Assembly: GCA_963812195.1 (NCBI GenBank) | Contig: CAWEUI010000001.1 | Span: 186,001 to 250,000, forward strand | Source of the DNA: ZC4RG30 sp963812195 | GTDB taxonomy: Bacteria > Pseudomonadota > Gammaproteobacteria > Steroidobacterales > Steroidobacteraceae | Length of the DNA: 64,000 nucleotides | Reading direction: 5' to 3' | Shown: piece by piece, positions 63,431 to 64,000 of the stretch | Position numbering within the stretch: the first letter of the stretch is position 1 | How the letters are laid out: every line of letters begins with the position of its first letter | Translations under genes and position numbers: made by a program | The notes under the pieces: generated by a model | What the model was told of the DNA's origin: nothing | The model's input: only the letters and a program-made list of their open reading frames with translations | Database searches by the model: none

Positions 63431-64000
63431 CTAGAACGCCTGACCGATTGAGAACTGGAATTTCTCAGTCTCGTCGGGCCACAGCACGTTATTGCCCTTG
63501 GATGCATTCAACGGGATGCCGTAACTGAATCGGAACAATCCCAGCGGGGCCAGCCATTCTACAGAAAGGCCGGCGGAGCGGCGCAGATTGCCGAGATTGA
63601 AGTGATATTTCACCGGCGTCTGGCCGTTCCTGCCCAGAAACGGCGTGTCCTCGGTCGAAAACACGTTTCCGATGTCATAGAAGAGGCTGACCCGGGCGCT
63701 GGTCTGGAACTTTGCCGGCATGGGCAGCAGCAGCTCGGCGCGCGCCACGGTCAGCAGATTGCCGCCATAGGGATTGCCGTAATTGTCCTTCGGACCCATC
63801 CGGCTCTCGCGATAGCCGCGTACGGTGTCCGGACCGCCCGCGTAGAACAGCCGGTAGGGAGGCAGCGAGGTGGTGTTGCCGAAGGCCTTTCCGTAGGACG
63901 CAGTTGCATTGATATTGCCGGTGAAACCACGCCAGATCGGTATGTATTGCGAAAATTGATACTGGCCGATCCAGTACTCAACGGGGCTACCCGGCACCGT
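63431..64000 (-). CDS. bamA: Outer-membrane assembly factor BamA, 3' part only
   Basis: The last 189 codons of bamA run in from the right edge. They encode the end of the 16-stranded barrel: the lid-locking motif VRGYRESRMGP (VRGF/Y type), SLFYDIGNVF, SAGLSVEWLAPLGLFRFSYG and the terminal FQFSIGQAF, ending in the phenylalanine signal typical of outer-membrane proteins. BamA inserts beta-barrel proteins; skp and the lpx genes follow in the usual sigma-E-controlled order. Confidence 0.95.
   Translation of the reverse strand, partial: TVPGSPVEYWIGQYQFSQYIPIWRGFTGNINATASYGKAFGNTTSLPPYRLFYAGGPDTVRGYRESRMGPKDNYGNPYGGNLLTVARAELLLPMPAKFQTSARVSLFYDIGNVFSTEDTPFLGRNGQTPVKYHFNLGNLRRSAGLSVEWLAPLGLFRFSYGIPLNASKGNNVLWPDETEKFQFSIGQAF

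Overview
The window is GC-rich chromosomal DNA from a gammaproteobacterium. It is almost entirely core genes, nearly all on the minus strand, packed with 1-8 base overlaps. The gene content fits Gammaproteobacteria: exbB-exbD-msbA-lpxK-kdsB, mfd next to csiV, sdhCDAB-sdhE-ygfX, rpoE-rseA-rseB, lepA-lepB-rnc-era-recO-pdxJ, surE-pcm, and bamA-skp-lpxD-fabZ-lpxA-lpxB-rnhB-dnaE. An IspDF fusion and a phosphoglycerate-mutase-like gene before recJ suggest a lineage near Xanthomonadales, Nevskiales or Chromatiales, but I cannot place it further. I found no rRNA, tRNA, CRISPR array, insertion sequence or prophage.

Layout. 0-1 kb: the start of an NAD-dependent formate dehydrogenase gamma subunit and a MarR-type regulator. 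1.1-8.3 kb: comEC, exbB, exbD, msbA, lpxK, a Trm112-like gene, kdsB and a DUF2721 gene, read leftwards and ending at a strong hairpin. 8.3-12.1 kb: a DUF2062 gene and the lipoprotein export genes (two LolC/E paralogues and lolD). 12.1-16.6 kb, plus strand: a small exported protein, mfd and csiV. 16.6-34.1 kb: one long leftward run, from an SDHAF4-like assembly factor through sdhCDAB, sdhE, ygfX, the sigma-E module, lepA, lepB, rnc, era, recO, pdxJ, an exonuclease, rlmD and nagZ to a PAS-GGDEF protein. 34-45 kb: ygfZ, murI, lysS, prfB (with its programmed +1 frameshift), recJ and its partner, an NDUFAF3-like gene, an FKBP lipoprotein, pcm, surE and an Smr protein. 45-54 kb: a Tat-exported carotenoid oxygenase, ispDF, ftsB, eno, kdsA, pyrG, tilS and accA. 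54-64 kb: a TSUP permease, then dnaE, rnhB, lpxB, lpxA, fabZ, lpxD, skp and the 3' part of bamA.

Functions group around the envelope. Lipid A and Kdo synthesis and flipping (lpxD, lpxA, lpxB, lpxK, msbA, kdsA, kdsB), outer-membrane protein and lipoprotein delivery (bamA, skp, the Lol genes), peptidoglycan (murI, nagZ, csiV, ftsB) and the sigma-E envelope-stress switch are all here. The succinate dehydrogenase operon carries an assembly factor at each end.

The main caution is sequence quality. Single-base insertions or deletions break MarR, lpxK, sdhA, lysS, the carotenoid oxygenase, eno (nine), kdsA (three), dnaE (about nine, plus an in-frame TAG), rnhB and lpxB. Each protein is complete once the frames are joined, so I read these as sequence errors and not as pseudogenes. 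No new defence or metabolic system is evident. The most unusual real features are a LOV-like PAS domain lacking the photoactive cysteine on a degenerate GGDEF domain, a ComEC whose metallo-beta-lactamase motif is gone, a 21-bp duplication at the rnc/era junction, and divergent gene pairs that share overlapping -10 elements and leave almost no 5' leader.
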